Under the pieces are notes generated by a model. It was not told the origin of the DNA and did not search any database. It saw nothing but the letters and a program-made list of their open reading frames with translations. A DNA stretch of 64,000 nt from Candidatus Dormiibacterota bacterium (GTDB lineage Bacteria > Chloroflexota > Dormibacteria > CF-121): assembly GCA_035544955.1 (NCBI GenBank), contig DASZZN010000034.1, forward strand, positions 1 to 64,000, read 5' to 3'. The position numbers were made by a program, and so were the translations under genes. How positions within the stretch are numbered: position 1 is the first letter of the stretch; each line of letters starts with the position of its first letter. Below, piece by piece: positions 24,104-32,913 of the stretch.

Positions 24104-25309
24104 GTGAGGAGCGCCGCCGCACCGGCTGCGTCGGTTCTCGCCGAGGTCTTCCGCGAGGAAGCGGGCCGGATCACGGCTACACTCATCCGCCGTTTCGGCG
24201 ATTTTGACCTGGCGGAGGAGTGCGCCCAGGACGCGTTGGTCGCGGCCATGGAAAGCTGGCCGCGGCAGGGCATTCCGGCCCGACCCGGCGCGTGGCTCCT
24301 GACCGTCGCCTCGCGGCGCGCCCTCAACCGAATCGAGCGCGACAAACGGTACGACCGCAAGCTCGCTGAAGTGGCGCTCGAGCCTCGACGCGACGAAGAG
24401 GACGATCGGCTGCGGCTCATCCTGACTTGTTGCCATCCCGCGCTCTCCCGCGAGGCCCAGGTTGGCCTCACCCTGCGTGCGGTATGCGGTTTCAGCACGG
24501 CGGAAATCGCGCGAGCTTTCGTGGCCTCCGAAGAGACCGTGGCTCAGCGGCTGGTGCGAGCCAAGCGCAAGATCGCACTGGCGGGCATTCCGTATCGAGC
24601 CCCATCCGGAGCTGAGCTCGCCGAGCGCCTGGGCGAAGTGCTCGCCGTGCTCTACCTCTTCTTCAACGAGGGCCACCTCTCAACGCACGGCACCGCCCCG
24701 TTCCAGCGCGATCTCGCCGAGGATGCAACCTGGCTGGCCGCGCTCCTTTCGCGACTGCTGCCTGACGAACCCGAGGTCCTCGGGCTGCTCGCGCTGATGA
24801 AGCTTCATCTCGCGCGTGGCGACTCCCGATTCACGCAATCCGGCGAGTTGGTCCTTCTTGCTGACCAGGATCGCGCCCAATGGGACGCGACCCTGATTGC
24901 CGAGGCGATCACCCTGATCGAACGGGCTGCACGCCTCGGCCGGCCCGGGCCGTACCAGATCGAGGCGGCGATTACCGCGTGCCATGCGGAGGCGCCCAGT
25001 TTCGAGGCGACGGACTGGCTTCAAATCGTCGTGCTGTACGACATGCTGCTCGCGCTGGCGCCGTCTCCGGTTGTCCGGCTCAACCGTGCGATCGCGCTCT
25101 GGAAGGTCGAGGGTTCGGCGCCGGCGCTGCAAGAGCTGGAGGCGATCGCGCCGATGTTGGACGGCTATCACTTGTTCCATGCGGCACACGCCGAGTTGTT
25201 GAACGACCTCGGCCGTCGCGAACAGGCGCGAGCGGCGCAGCGACGCGCCCTGGACCTGACCGAGAACTTCTCGGAGCGCTCGCTCCTCGAGCAGCGGCTT
25301 TTCCGGTAG
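24104..25309 (+). CDS. ECF42-type RNA polymerase sigma factor with long C-terminal extension
   Basis: A 401-residue sigma factor (COG4941 type). Region 2 includes IRRFGDFDLAEECAQDALVAAMESW, and ARPGAWLLTVASRRALNRI follows (about residues 26-80). Region 4 is FSTAEIARAFVASEETVAQRLVRAKRKI near 130-160. The remaining ~230 residues form the conserved C-terminal extension (LYLFFNEGHLST, then LLALMKLHLARG and TPR-like helices ending in RREQARAAQRRALDLTEN), which in this group is needed for activity and replaces an anti-sigma factor. GTG 24104, just after the YCII stop, is preferred over TTG 24047. Confidence 0.88.
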   Translation: MRSAAAPAASVLAEVFREEAGRITATLIRRFGDFDLAEECAQDALVAAMESWPRQGIPARPGAWLLTVASRRALNRIERDKRYDRKLAEVALEPRRDEEDDRLRLILTCCHPALSREAQVGLTLRAVCGFSTAEIARAFVASEETVAQRLVRAKRKIALAGIPYRAPSGAELAERLGEVLAVLYLFFNEGHLSTHGTAPFQRDLAEDATWLAALLSRLLPDEPEVLGLLALMKLHLARGDSRFTQSGELVLLADQDRAQWDATLIAEAITLIERAARLGRPGPYQIEAAITACHAEAPSFEATDWLQIVVLYDMLLALAPSPVVRLNRAIALWKVEGSAPALQELEAIAPMLDGYHLFHAAHAELLNDLGRREQARAAQRRALDLTENFSERSLLEQRLFR

Positions 25310-25313
25310 GGTC

Positions 25314-25904
25314 GTGCCAGCGAAAAGCCTGGTCGAGCTGATGGCCCGTCGAAGCGGGCATTTCCGTTTCGAGTCCGGTCACCACGGCGATCGCTGGCTC
25401 GAGCCCGATCTATTGCTGCAGCGCCCGACGGCGCTTCGGCCTTTCGCCATCGCGCTCTCCCAACGGCTTCTGCGACACGATTTTAAGGTCGTCTGTGGCC
25501 CGCTGACCGGTGGCGCCTTCCTGGCGGAGATGGTGGCGGAGCAGTGTGACGCCGCGTTTGCCTTTGCCGAGCGCTTTGCGCCGCCGCCATCGAAGGCCTT
25601 GTACCAGGTGCGCTATCGGATCCCCAATGCGCTACGTGATGGTTTGCGAGGTGCGACGGTCGCGATCGTGAACGACGTGACCAATGCTGGATCGGCTGTG
25701 GGCGGAACCTACGAGGACCTGCTCGCCTGCGGCGCTCGGCCGGTGGCATTCGGGACGCTCATTGCCTTCGGCGCGTGGTCAACCCGCTTCGCGCACGATC
25801 ACGACCTCGCCCTGGAGGCGCTCGAGCGCTTGGGGAACAACCTGTGGACGCCCGAGGAATGTCCGCTGTGTGCCGCGCACGAACCGCTCGAGGATCCATC
25901 CTAG
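25314..25904 (+). CDS. Orotate phosphoribosyltransferase-like protein
   Basis: A 196-residue type I PRTase. The PRPP loop is VAIVNDVTNAGSAVGGTYED at 116-135; the normal DD pair is ND here. CGPLTGGAFLAEMVAE near 61-76 provides the pyrophosphate-binding loop, and the start SLVELMARRSGHFRFESG resembles PyrE. A C-terminal CPLC pair (ECPLCAAH) is not typical of PyrE and might bind metal. It may salvage a base other than orotate. GTG 25314 is four bases after the sigma-factor stop, so it belongs to the same transcript. Confidence 0.8.
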   Translation: MPAKSLVELMARRSGHFRFESGHHGDRWLEPDLLLQRPTALRPFAIALSQRLLRHDFKVVCGPLTGGAFLAEMVAEQCDAAFAFAERFAPPPSKALYQVRYRIPNALRDGLRGATVAIVNDVTNAGSAVGGTYEDLLACGARPVAFGTLIAFGAWSTRFAHDHDLALEALERLGNNLWTPEECPLCAAHEPLEDPS

Positions 25905-26035
25905 AGCCATGGCACGGAATCCGTCCCTCGCTGAGTGGGCTGCTGCACACGGCAGCAGAGTGCGTAAAGCGTTTGAGGCCGAATCCTTCCTGTAGCCTCG
26001 ATCGTCACACGTTGACGAGCGCAGGTGGTTCGCTC

Positions 26036-27421
26036 ATGCTCGATGCCATGGTTCCCGAGACTAAGTACGCCAAAAGCGGCGACGTTCACATCGCATACCA
26101 GGTGCTGGGTCAGGGACCGATCGATCTGATCTTCATTCCGGGCTGGGTCACCCATGTTGAGCTGGCCTGGGAGAATCCTCATCAGAGCCGGTTCCTCAAA
26201 CGCCTCGCCTCTTTCTCGCGCCTGATCTTGTTTGACAAGCGCGGTGTGGGCCTTTCCGACCGGGTTCCCTCGAATCAGCTACCGATTCTCGAAGAGCGGA
26301 TGGACGACGTTCGGGCGGTGATGGAGGCGGCGGGCTCCAGGCGTGCAGCCCTGTTCGGCGTCTCTGAGGGCGGCGCGATGAGCGCATTGTTCGCTGCCAC
26401 CTATCCGGAGCAGAGTGCGGCACTTATCCTCTACGGTTCGTTCGCGCGCACCGGCTCGTATCTGATGACCGATGAGGAGTTGGAGGCGCGACTCAGGGCT
26501 ATCGAGACCGCATGGCCGGACTCCATCGATCCGAGTCTTCCGGCGCCGAGCCTCTCGACCAACCCGGGCTACCGCGAATCCTGGCGCACCTTCATGCGAC
26601 ACGCCGCCAGCCCGGGAGCAGCGATCGCTCTTCTTCGCATGAACAGTCAGATCGACGTACGCGACGTGCTTCCCACGATCCGCGTCCCAACGCTCGTGCT
26701 CTACCGCCGTGACGCCCGCTTTGGTCATGGTGCCTCCGCCTGGCGAGAAGCCGGTGGCGACGTGATCACTCCAGCCAGCGAGGCGAACTTCATGGCGACT
26801 CAGATTCCAGGTGCCCAACTCGTTGAGCTTTCCGGCGTCGACCATCTGCCATGGGCAGGTGATACCGAAGCGCTCCTCGGTGAAATCGAGGAATTCGTCA
26901 CGGGAGTTCGGCGAGGACCTGATCCGGACCGGGTCCTCGCTACGATCCTTTTCACTGACATCGTCGGCTCCACGGCGACAGCTGCACGACTTGGCGACCG
27001 AGATTGGCGAAATCTTCTGGCCCGGCATAACGCCCTGATCCGGCGCCAGCTCGAGCGTTTCCGCGGACAGGAGGTCAGCACGACCGGTGATGGATTCTTT
27101 GCGTCGTTCGATGGCCCGGCAAGGGCGATTCGCTGCGCCCGGACGATTGCTGAGTCGGTGACCGCCCTCGGTTTAACGATCAGAGCCGGCGTTCATACAG
27201 GCGAGTGTGAGCTCGGCGAAGGAAAACTTGCCGGGATCGCCGTGCACATCGCGGCTCGCATCGCGGACCTCGCTGGACCGGGCGAGGTACTCGTCTCGAG
27301 CACCGTCAAGGATCTGGTCGTCGGCTCGCAGATCGACTTCGTTGATCGTGGCGTTCGGGCCCTCAAGGGGGTGCCGGGCGAATGGCGCCTCTATGCGGTT
27401 AGAAACGTCGCCGACGCGTAG
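26036..27421 (+). CDS. Alpha/beta-hydrolase fused to class III nucleotide cyclase
   Basis: A 461-residue fusion. Residues 10-285 form an alpha/beta hydrolase: the nucleophile elbow GVSEGG has Ser110, and His in LSGVDHLPWAGD completes the triad. Residues ~300-458 are a class III cyclase catalytic domain: ATILFTDIVGSTATAARLGD gives the metal-binding Asp, and STTGDGFFASFDGPARAIRC the second. Such fusions are common in actinobacteria and Chloroflexota and may be ligand-controlled cAMP synthases, the hydrolase fold acting as sensor or esterase. ATG 26036 has AGGTGG upstream. Confidence 0.88.
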   Translation: MLDAMVPETKYAKSGDVHIAYQVLGQGPIDLIFIPGWVTHVELAWENPHQSRFLKRLASFSRLILFDKRGVGLSDRVPSNQLPILEERMDDVRAVMEAAGSRRAALFGVSEGGAMSALFAATYPEQSAALILYGSFARTGSYLMTDEELEARLRAIETAWPDSIDPSLPAPSLSTNPGYRESWRTFMRHAASPGAAIALLRMNSQIDVRDVLPTIRVPTLVLYRRDARFGHGASAWREAGGDVITPASEANFMATQIPGAQLVELSGVDHLPWAGDTEALLGEIEEFVTGVRRGPDPDRVLATILFTDIVGSTATAARLGDRDWRNLLARHNALIRRQLERFRGQEVSTTGDGFFASFDGPARAIRCARTIAESVTALGLTIRAGVHTGECELGEGKLAGIAVHIAARIADLAGPGEVLVSSTVKDLVVGSQIDFVDRGVRALKGVPGEWRLYAVRNVADA

Positions 27422-27422
27422 C

Positions 27423-27842
27423 TTAGCGATCGAGGGGAACGTTCTGGAGGCGGACCTGTCCACGGGCGACAACCTTGCCGTCGTCGGCTCTCGTGATGAT
27501 GACCTGCCACAGCTGCTGCGTGGCACCCTGTTGGATCGGCTCGGCGACGACCTTGACGCGGCCGCTCTTGTGCGGGCGGAGAAAGTCCGTGACGTTGTTG
27601 ACGCCCACCGCGAACTGGCCGCGATCCAGAACCGCCGCCGATGCCCCGACGCTCGCCGCGCTCTCGATCGCGGTTGTGTACGCGCCGCCATGGACGACGC
27701 CCCACGGCGTGTGCTGGTCCGGACCGAGCTCGATCCACGCGACCACCCGGTCTGGACTGACCGACTCGAACGTCATCCCGAGCGCTTTGAGGAATGCGCT
27801 CGGCTCATCGAAGCGGGGGAGTTGCGGGGTCAGGCTTTTCAA
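27423..27842 (-). CDS. PaaI-type hotdog thioesterase
   Basis: A 139-residue hotdog-fold protein. HTPWGVVHGGAYTTAIESA near residues 47-65 is the PaaI/thioesterase signature, in which HGG starts the central helix and Glu replaces the usual catalytic Asp. It probably hydrolyses acyl- or phenylacyl-CoA. The start is uncertain: TTG 27842 follows the glutamine synthetase stop by ten bases and gives a normal-length protein, whereas the longer frame overlaps that gene with non-family sequence. The two genes form an operon. Confidence 0.78.
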   Translation of the reverse strand: MKSLTPQLPRFDEPSAFLKALGMTFESVSPDRVVAWIELGPDQHTPWGVVHGGAYTTAIESAASVGASAAVLDRGQFAVGVNNVTDFLRPHKSGRVKVVAEPIQQGATQQLWQVIITRADDGKVVARGQVRLQNVPLDR

Positions 27843-27852
27843 ATGAAGGACG

Positions 27853-29256
27853 TCAGTACTTATAGATGTGCTGACGGAACTCGAAGGCCTCGTCCTCCGC
27901 GGCAAAGGCCTCGATGTCGAGGTCTTTGACGGCCAGGTAGGAGGTGGCGAGGCGCTCACCCAGCGCGTCGGTGAGCGTGCTGTCGCGTTTCAGGTTCGCG
28001 ATCGATTCTTTGAGACTCGTGGGCAGGCGGTCGGCGCCGATCGCCTGGCGCTCGTGGTCGCTCAGGGTGTAGGGGTCGACGGTCGCGGGCGGCGAGAGGG
28101 TGAGCCGCCGCTCGATGCCATCGAGTCCGGCGGCGATCACACCGCCGAGCGAGATGTAGGGGTTGGCGCTGGAGTCGGACGCTTTCAGTTCGACGTTGGT
28201 GGACGCTTCCTCGTGGCCTTTGAACGGCGAGGCAACGCGCAGGGCGCCCTCCCGATTGTCGGGTCCCCAGGCGCGATAGGCCGAGGCCCACATCTGCGGT
28301 TGCAGGCGCCGATAGGAGTTGACCGAGGGGCAGGTCAGGGCCAGCAGCGCCGGCAGGTGGTCGAGCACGCCCGCCATGAACTGGCGTGCCAGGGTCGAGA
28401 TGTTGTACTGGGCGCTGCCGTCATAGAAGCGGTTGACGCTCTGGTCCTGGTTCCAGCCTGAGAAATGCAGGTGGCAGCCGTTGCCCGCCTGATCACCCCA
28501 GGGCTTGGGCGCGAAAGACGCATAGCGACCGTGCCGGAGAGCGACGCCTCGCACCGTCTCGCGATAGATGATGTGGCGGTCGGCCGCTCGCAGCGCCGGC
28601 GCATGACGGATCGAAAGCTCCTGCTGGCCCCAGCCGAGCTCGGCGTAGTACTGCTCGACTGTCAGGCCCTGGGACTCCAGCGCGGCGACGATCTCGTCGA
28701 TGACGGGTGCCGCGATGTTCATGCCGGTCGTCGTGAAACAGCCGCTGTCGTCGACGGGAGAGAAGTTGTCGCCGCCGTTTTTGATGGCCAGCGACCACTC
28801 GGGCTCGAAGGCCGCGATGAGCGAGAGGTCGTGGTCTTCGGCCGCGCGTTCGATCATCCGCTTGAGGAAGCCGCGCCCGTCGGCGGCGTAGGGCCGGCCG
28901 TCGAGCGTTTGCATGTCGACCAGGACGGTGCCGGTGTGCGGAGCATAGGGTGCAATGGCGAACGTGCTTGGATCAGGCACAAGACGGATCTCGCCAACCG
29001 GGCCCATCCCATCGACACTGGCCAAATGGTCGAGCATGGTGAAGGCCTGCATGGCGACCGTCAGGCCGATGCCGGTTTCGAGCCGCTCTTTCAGGTTGGT
29101 GATGCCGGCGCTCTTGCCACGGATGATGCCGTCGTTGTCGCAGTAGAGGAAGCGCACGAGGCGGAGGCCCGCTGCCTCCGCCTGTGCCACGACCTCTCGG
29201 CGCTTTGCCTCGATATCGGCAGCCGTTGCCGTGTCAGTCAGTGCGGTCGCCGCCAT
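27853..29256 (-). CDS. Glutamine synthetase-family ligase (GlnT/PuuA-like)
   Basis: A 467-residue GS-fold enzyme. The catalytic landmarks are present: GWGQQELSIRHAPALRAADR (GxxQxE block near 205-224), GNGCHLHFS near 255, NSYRRLQPQMWASAYRAWG (substrate and ATP Arg region) and VELKASDSSANPYISLGGV. The N-terminal beta-grasp part starts LRLVRFLYCDNDGIIRGKS. It lacks the adenylylation-site pattern of GlnA, and the divergence favours a gamma-glutamylamide or polyamine ligase; this is inference. ATG 29256 has AGGAGGGG four bases upstream. A sigma70-type promoter (TTGACA-17-TACATG) precedes it. Confidence 0.87.
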   Translation of the reverse strand: MAATALTDTATAADIEAKRREVVAQAEAAGLRLVRFLYCDNDGIIRGKSAGITNLKERLETGIGLTVAMQAFTMLDHLASVDGMGPVGEIRLVPDPSTFAIAPYAPHTGTVLVDMQTLDGRPYAADGRGFLKRMIERAAEDHDLSLIAAFEPEWSLAIKNGGDNFSPVDDSGCFTTTGMNIAAPVIDEIVAALESQGLTVEQYYAELGWGQQELSIRHAPALRAADRHIIYRETVRGVALRHGRYASFAPKPWGDQAGNGCHLHFSGWNQDQSVNRFYDGSAQYNISTLARQFMAGVLDHLPALLALTCPSVNSYRRLQPQMWASAYRAWGPDNREGALRVASPFKGHEEASTNVELKASDSSANPYISLGGVIAAGLDGIERRLTLSPPATVDPYTLSDHERQAIGADRLPTSLKESIANLKRDSTLTDALGERLATSYLAVKDLDIEAFAAEDEAFEFRQHIYKY

Positions 29257-29276
29257 ATCCCCTCCTTGGACGGCTT

Positions 29277-29315
29277 TGTGTGAACACATGTACCGTGCTG
29301 GACCACGCGTGTCAA
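29277..29315 (-). promoter_or_regulatory. Sigma70-type promoter and inverted repeat for the glutamine synthetase-like gene
   Basis: On the minus strand, TTGACA (29315-29310) and TACATG (29292-29287) are separated by 17 bases, about 30 bases upstream of the start codon. TGTGT-GA-ACACA at 29277-29288 overlaps the -10 element and could be an operator. Confidence 0.6.
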
Positions 29316-29351
29316 GGGTCTAGGAAGTTACACAAATCTGTGATGGTCGCG

Positions 29352-29381
29352 TTGACTTCGCCATAAGGCACGCGCTATGGT
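29352..29381 (+). promoter_or_regulatory. Sigma70-type promoter for the divergent membrane protein
   Basis: TTGACT at 29352-29357 and TATGGT at 29376-29381 are spaced by 18 bases. The start codon at 29394 lies only 13 bases past the -10 box, so the transcript would have a leader of about six bases. Confidence 0.5.
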
Positions 29382-29393
29382 GGCCCATCTTCG

Positions 29394-30434
29394 ATGGGTC
29401 CAGAAAAGCCCGCTCGCCCCTTCTTCATCCGCAATCTGGATGCTGGCCCGCTGCTCGAGACCTTCCTGGTCTCGGCGGTCGCGGCTGTCCTCGGGGTGCG
29501 CTTCTTACTGGGTGCGACCGGGTATCCGCGCCTTGGCGGCGGCGGGCTCCATATCGCGCACATGCTCTGGGGCGGGGCGCTGCTGGTGGCCGGCGTCCTG
29601 ATGTTGCTGGGCTACCTCGGCCACCGGATCCGGCGGGCGGCGGCGGTGCTTGCCGGCCTCGGATTCGGACTCTTCATCGACGAGCTGGGCAAATTCATCA
29701 CCAGCGACAACAACTACTTCTACCGGCCGGCGATCGCGCTCATCTACGTGGTCTTTGTGCTGCTCTTCCTCTGGTGGCGCTCGCTGGAACGGCACCGGGT
29801 CTGGGACGAGGAGACGTACCTCGCCAACGCCTTGATGCTGCTGCAGGACGCCGCGCTGCACGACCTCGATCCGGCGGAGAAGTACCACCTGATTCGCTGG
29901 TTGCGCCAGAGTGGCGCCGCGGGCACCACCCTGCTGGGCGATATCGAGCACGTCGTGGCCGCCCGCCGGCCCGATCTTCCTGCCCGGAGCGCGTTTGGCG
30001 TACGGCTGCGATGGATCCAAAAGCGCATCGAGAGCGGCCTGCGCTCGCGCTGGAGCGGACGCCTTGCCATTGCGGTGCTGTTGGTCAGGGTGTTGGGCGC
30101 CATCGTGGCCAGCCTCACGCTCGTCTATTCGCCCGCGACGACAGGGCCTGGAGAGAGTGTCGATCTGCCGCTGCTGGTGGCCTCTGCCGTGTCGGGTGGT
30201 CTCGCCCTGGTCGGATTGGTGTATTTGGTGCTGCGGTCTCCTGTTCACGCGCTGCGCTGGTTCAAGCGCTCGATTCTCGCGTCGATCTTCCTGACGGACC
30301 TCTTCACCTTCTATTACCAGCAGCTGGGCGCACTGGCCGACCTGGCGGTCGATCTCATCCTGCTGGCCGTGTTCGAGGCCCTCATCGAGGTCGAGCACCG
30401 GCGCGCGGAGCGGCGTGAAGCGACCCCGGGCTGA
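29394..30434 (+). CDS. Unknown polytopic membrane protein
   Basis: A 346-residue protein with about seven hydrophobic helices (near 21-39, 51-73, 80-96, 107-127, 222-244, 256-278 and 312-335). A distinctive block GLGFGLFIDELGKFITSDN lies between helices 3 and 4; it is followed by a soluble stretch of ~90 residues between helices 4 and 5. I have no family name for it. It is divergent from the glutamine synthetase-like gene and 17 bases ahead of a nitroreductase gene. Confidence 0.6.
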   Translation: MGPEKPARPFFIRNLDAGPLLETFLVSAVAAVLGVRFLLGATGYPRLGGGGLHIAHMLWGGALLVAGVLMLLGYLGHRIRRAAAVLAGLGFGLFIDELGKFITSDNNYFYRPAIALIYVVFVLLFLWWRSLERHRVWDEETYLANALMLLQDAALHDLDPAEKYHLIRWLRQSGAAGTTLLGDIEHVVAARRPDLPARSAFGVRLRWIQKRIESGLRSRWSGRLAIAVLLVRVLGAIVASLTLVYSPATTGPGESVDLPLLVASAVSGGLALVGLVYLVLRSPVHALRWFKRSILASIFLTDLFTFYYQQLGALADLAVDLILLAVFEALIEVEHRRAERREATPG

Positions 30435-30451
30435 GGCTTTAGACTGGGCCG

Positions 30452-30982
30452 GTGCCTGATACGAAGCTGATCAAGTCGCTGCGATCGGTGCGTCAGTTTT
30501 CGGACCGCGAGATCCCCGATGACGTTTTGCGCGACATCCTCGACACCGGCCGGTGGGCGGGATCGGCCAAGAACAGCCAACCGTGGGACCTGGTGGTCGT
30601 CACGAACCGCGACACGCTGACGGCGCTCTCCAAGTGCGGACGGTTCGCCGGGCACCTCGCCGGCGCGAAGCTGGCGCTCGCGCTCGTGATGCGTGGTGAC
30701 GATGTCTGGAGCGGGATGGATGAGGGACGGCTCATGCAGAACCTGATGCTCGCCGCCTGGGCGCACGGCGTTGGCTCCTGCATCGGATCGATCTACCCAG
30801 AGCATCAGCAACGCGCGCGCGAGTTGCTGGGCATCCCCGAGAACCGCTATCTGCGGACGGTGCTCTCGATCGGGTATCCGGCCAGCCCAGAAGCGTTGCG
30901 CCTGCCGCCCAACGCCGGTATCCCGCGTGGGCGCCGGCCGCTGGACGACCTTGTTAGCCGGGAGCGGCTCGGGACGCGCTGA
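30452..30982 (+). CDS. Nitroreductase-family FMN oxidoreductase
   Basis: A 176-residue short nitroreductase. LRSVRQFSDREIPDDVL at the N-terminus is the FMN-phosphate-binding RSxRxF motif, and GRWAGSAKNSQPWDLVVV is the second FMN block. DEGRLMQNLMLAAWAHGVGSC provides the dimer helix, and VLSIGYPA the C-terminal strand. It probably reduces a nitro, quinone or enoyl substrate using NAD(P)H. GTG 30452 is the only start that keeps the first helix. The 3' end overlaps the convergent methyltransferase gene by 29 bases. Confidence 0.88.
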   Translation: MPDTKLIKSLRSVRQFSDREIPDDVLRDILDTGRWAGSAKNSQPWDLVVVTNRDTLTALSKCGRFAGHLAGAKLALALVMRGDDVWSGMDEGRLMQNLMLAAWAHGVGSCIGSIYPEHQQRARELLGIPENRYLRTVLSIGYPASPEALRLPPNAGIPRGRRPLDDLVSRERLGTR

Positions 30983-32849
30983 CGCGCTCGTGGCGCAGCC
31001 AGCGAACGAGCTCGGCGACGACTTCGTAGCGGCCAAAGGAGGGCATCAGATAGACGCCCTGCACCAGGTGCCGGGTGTCGTTCAGCAGCTCGCGCGATTG
31101 CGTAAGCCCCTCGGCAATACCGTTTTCGCCGGCGGCACGCATGCGGTCGCGAAGTTGCTGCGGAACCACGATGCCCGGGACCTCGTTGTGCATGAATTCG
31201 GCGTGCCGCGATGACTGCAACGGAAGGACGCCGAGCAGGAATGGGATTGGCAGCGGCCCGGTCTTCTCGAAGAAGCGCTCCAGCGTCGCCAGGTCGTAGA
31301 GAGGCTGGGACATGGCCACGTCGGCACCGGCCTCGATCTTCTGGCGGAAGCGATCGATTTCGTGATCGAGGTCGTCCGCCGACGGGTTGACGGCGCACGC
31401 GATCGTGAAGTTAGCCGGCTTGCCGATCGATGTTCCGAGCCAGTCATAGCCCTCGTTGAGCCGCTGCAAGATCTTGATCAAGCCGATCGAATCGACATCC
31501 CAGACGCCCGTCGCCGACGGATAGTCGCCGATGCGCGGAGGGTCGCCGGTCAACGCGATGATGTTGCGGATGCCCAGGGCGTGCGCGCCGATCAGTTCCG
31601 CCTGCAGCGCCATCAGATTCTTGTCGCGTGAGGTGAAGTGGATCAGCGTGTCGATGCCGACTTCCTGCCTGATCATGATCGCCAGCGACAGGGCGCTCAT
31701 GCGGACGCGCGCCATCGGGCTGTCGCCGATGTTGATCGCGTCGGCACCGGCATCTTTGATGAGCTGAGCGCCGGCGATGCATTTTGACGGGTTGAGACCG
31801 CGCGGCGGATCGATCTCGACGCTCACCACGAAGCTGCCCTGGGTGAGACGCTGGGCGAACGTCGTGGGGGGCAGCTGCTCGGCCGGGTTGAGATCGATCG
31901 GAACCGAGGTCGAGCGAGTGGCCTGGCGAATTCGGGGCGCGCCGGCAACCGGTTGAAGCGCGGCGCGCATGGCGGCGATGTGCGCCGGGGTAGTGCCACA
32001 GCAGCCGCCGATGTAGGCCACGCCGAGATCCGCCGCCTGGCGCGCATAGGTCGCGAAGTATTCGGGGGTGGCGAAGTAGAAGAACCGTCCTTCAACACGC
32101 GCAGGGAGTCCCGCGTTGGGCTGGCCGGAGAGCGGCAGCCGGGTCTGCTGGCGCATTTCCTCGAGCACCAGCAATGCGACCTGGGGACCGACGCCGCAGT
32201 TGACGCCGATGACGTCGACGCCGGCGCGCTCGAGCGCCTGGACCACCTGGCTGGGTTCCTCCGCGCTCAGCGTGAGGCCGTCTTCGGCGAAGGTCATCTG
32301 GGCGACGATCGGCAGGTCCGCGGTCTTCTTTGCCGCCGTGACGGCGGCGAGCAGCTCGGGGAGATTGGTAAAGGTCTCCAGCACCAGGAGATCCGCGCCG
32401 CCCTCGAGCAGCGCGGCGATCTGTTCTTCGAAAGCGGCCGTCGCCTGGGCGATGGTGATCCGGCCGATCGGCTCGAGCTGCTGACCGATGGGCCCGATCG
32501 ACCCGGCGATAAAGACCGGCTCGCCGGAGATCTCGCGGGCCTCGCGCGCCAGCTTGACCGCCCGGAAGTTGATGTCCCGCACACGATTGTCGAGCCCGTG
32601 GCGGGCGAGCTTGATCCGGTTGGCTCCGAAGGTATTGGTCTCGATCAGCTCCGACCCAGCCGAAATGTACGCTCGGTGAATTTCCTCGACGATCTTGGGC
32701 TCGGTCAGGTTGAGCTCGTCGAAGGAACGCTCGAAGCTGACGCCCCGGGCGTGGAGCTGTGTGCCCATGGCGCCGTCGCCCAGGAGCGGACCTCGGCGAA
32801 GCCGCTCGACGAACGGATGGGTGCGGGGTTTCGGGCTGCCTGACGCCAC
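30954..32849 (-). CDS. Bifunctional homocysteine S-methyltransferase / methylenetetrahydrofolate reductase
   Basis: A ~631-residue fusion like Bacillus YitJ. The N-terminal domain (to ~300) begins GPLLGDGAMGTQLHARG and has the zinc cysteines in GVNCGVGP and GGCCGTTPAHIAAMR. The C-terminal domain (~330-630) is MetF-like: SVEIDPPRGLNP, the FAD-binding ALTGDPPRIGDYP and MSQPLYDLATLERFFE. It links one-carbon reduction with methionine synthesis without cobalamin. The start is uncertain: GTG 32849 gives a family-like N-terminus, while TTG 32879 is the longest option. Neither has a strong ribosome-binding site. I saw no riboswitch in the short upstream gap. Confidence 0.88.
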   Translation of the reverse strand: MASGSPKPRTHPFVERLRRGPLLGDGAMGTQLHARGVSFERSFDELNLTEPKIVEEIHRAYISAGSELIETNTFGANRIKLARHGLDNRVRDINFRAVKLAREAREISGEPVFIAGSIGPIGQQLEPIGRITIAQATAAFEEQIAALLEGGADLLVLETFTNLPELLAAVTAAKKTADLPIVAQMTFAEDGLTLSAEEPSQVVQALERAGVDVIGVNCGVGPQVALLVLEEMRQQTRLPLSGQPNAGLPARVEGRFFYFATPEYFATYARQAADLGVAYIGGCCGTTPAHIAAMRAALQPVAGAPRIRQATRSTSVPIDLNPAEQLPPTTFAQRLTQGSFVVSVEIDPPRGLNPSKCIAGAQLIKDAGADAINIGDSPMARVRMSALSLAIMIRQEVGIDTLIHFTSRDKNLMALQAELIGAHALGIRNIIALTGDPPRIGDYPSATGVWDVDSIGLIKILQRLNEGYDWLGTSIGKPANFTIACAVNPSADDLDHEIDRFRQKIEAGADVAMSQPLYDLATLERFFEKTGPLPIPFLLGVLPLQSSRHAEFMHNEVPGIVVPQQLRDRMRAAGENGIAEGLTQSRELLNDTRHLVQGVYLMPSFGRYEVVAELVRWLRHERVSASRAAPG

Positions 32850-32913
32850 GGACCGCAATAGTAAGGTAGAGGGCCGCAAGAGGGGTCGGCTACCGGGAGT
32901 TGCTCCCTTGCCG

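Noticed and set aside
32850-32913. SAM or cobalamin riboswitch for the methionine enzyme
   Set aside because: The gap to the divergent gene is only about 60 bases and shows no matching structure.
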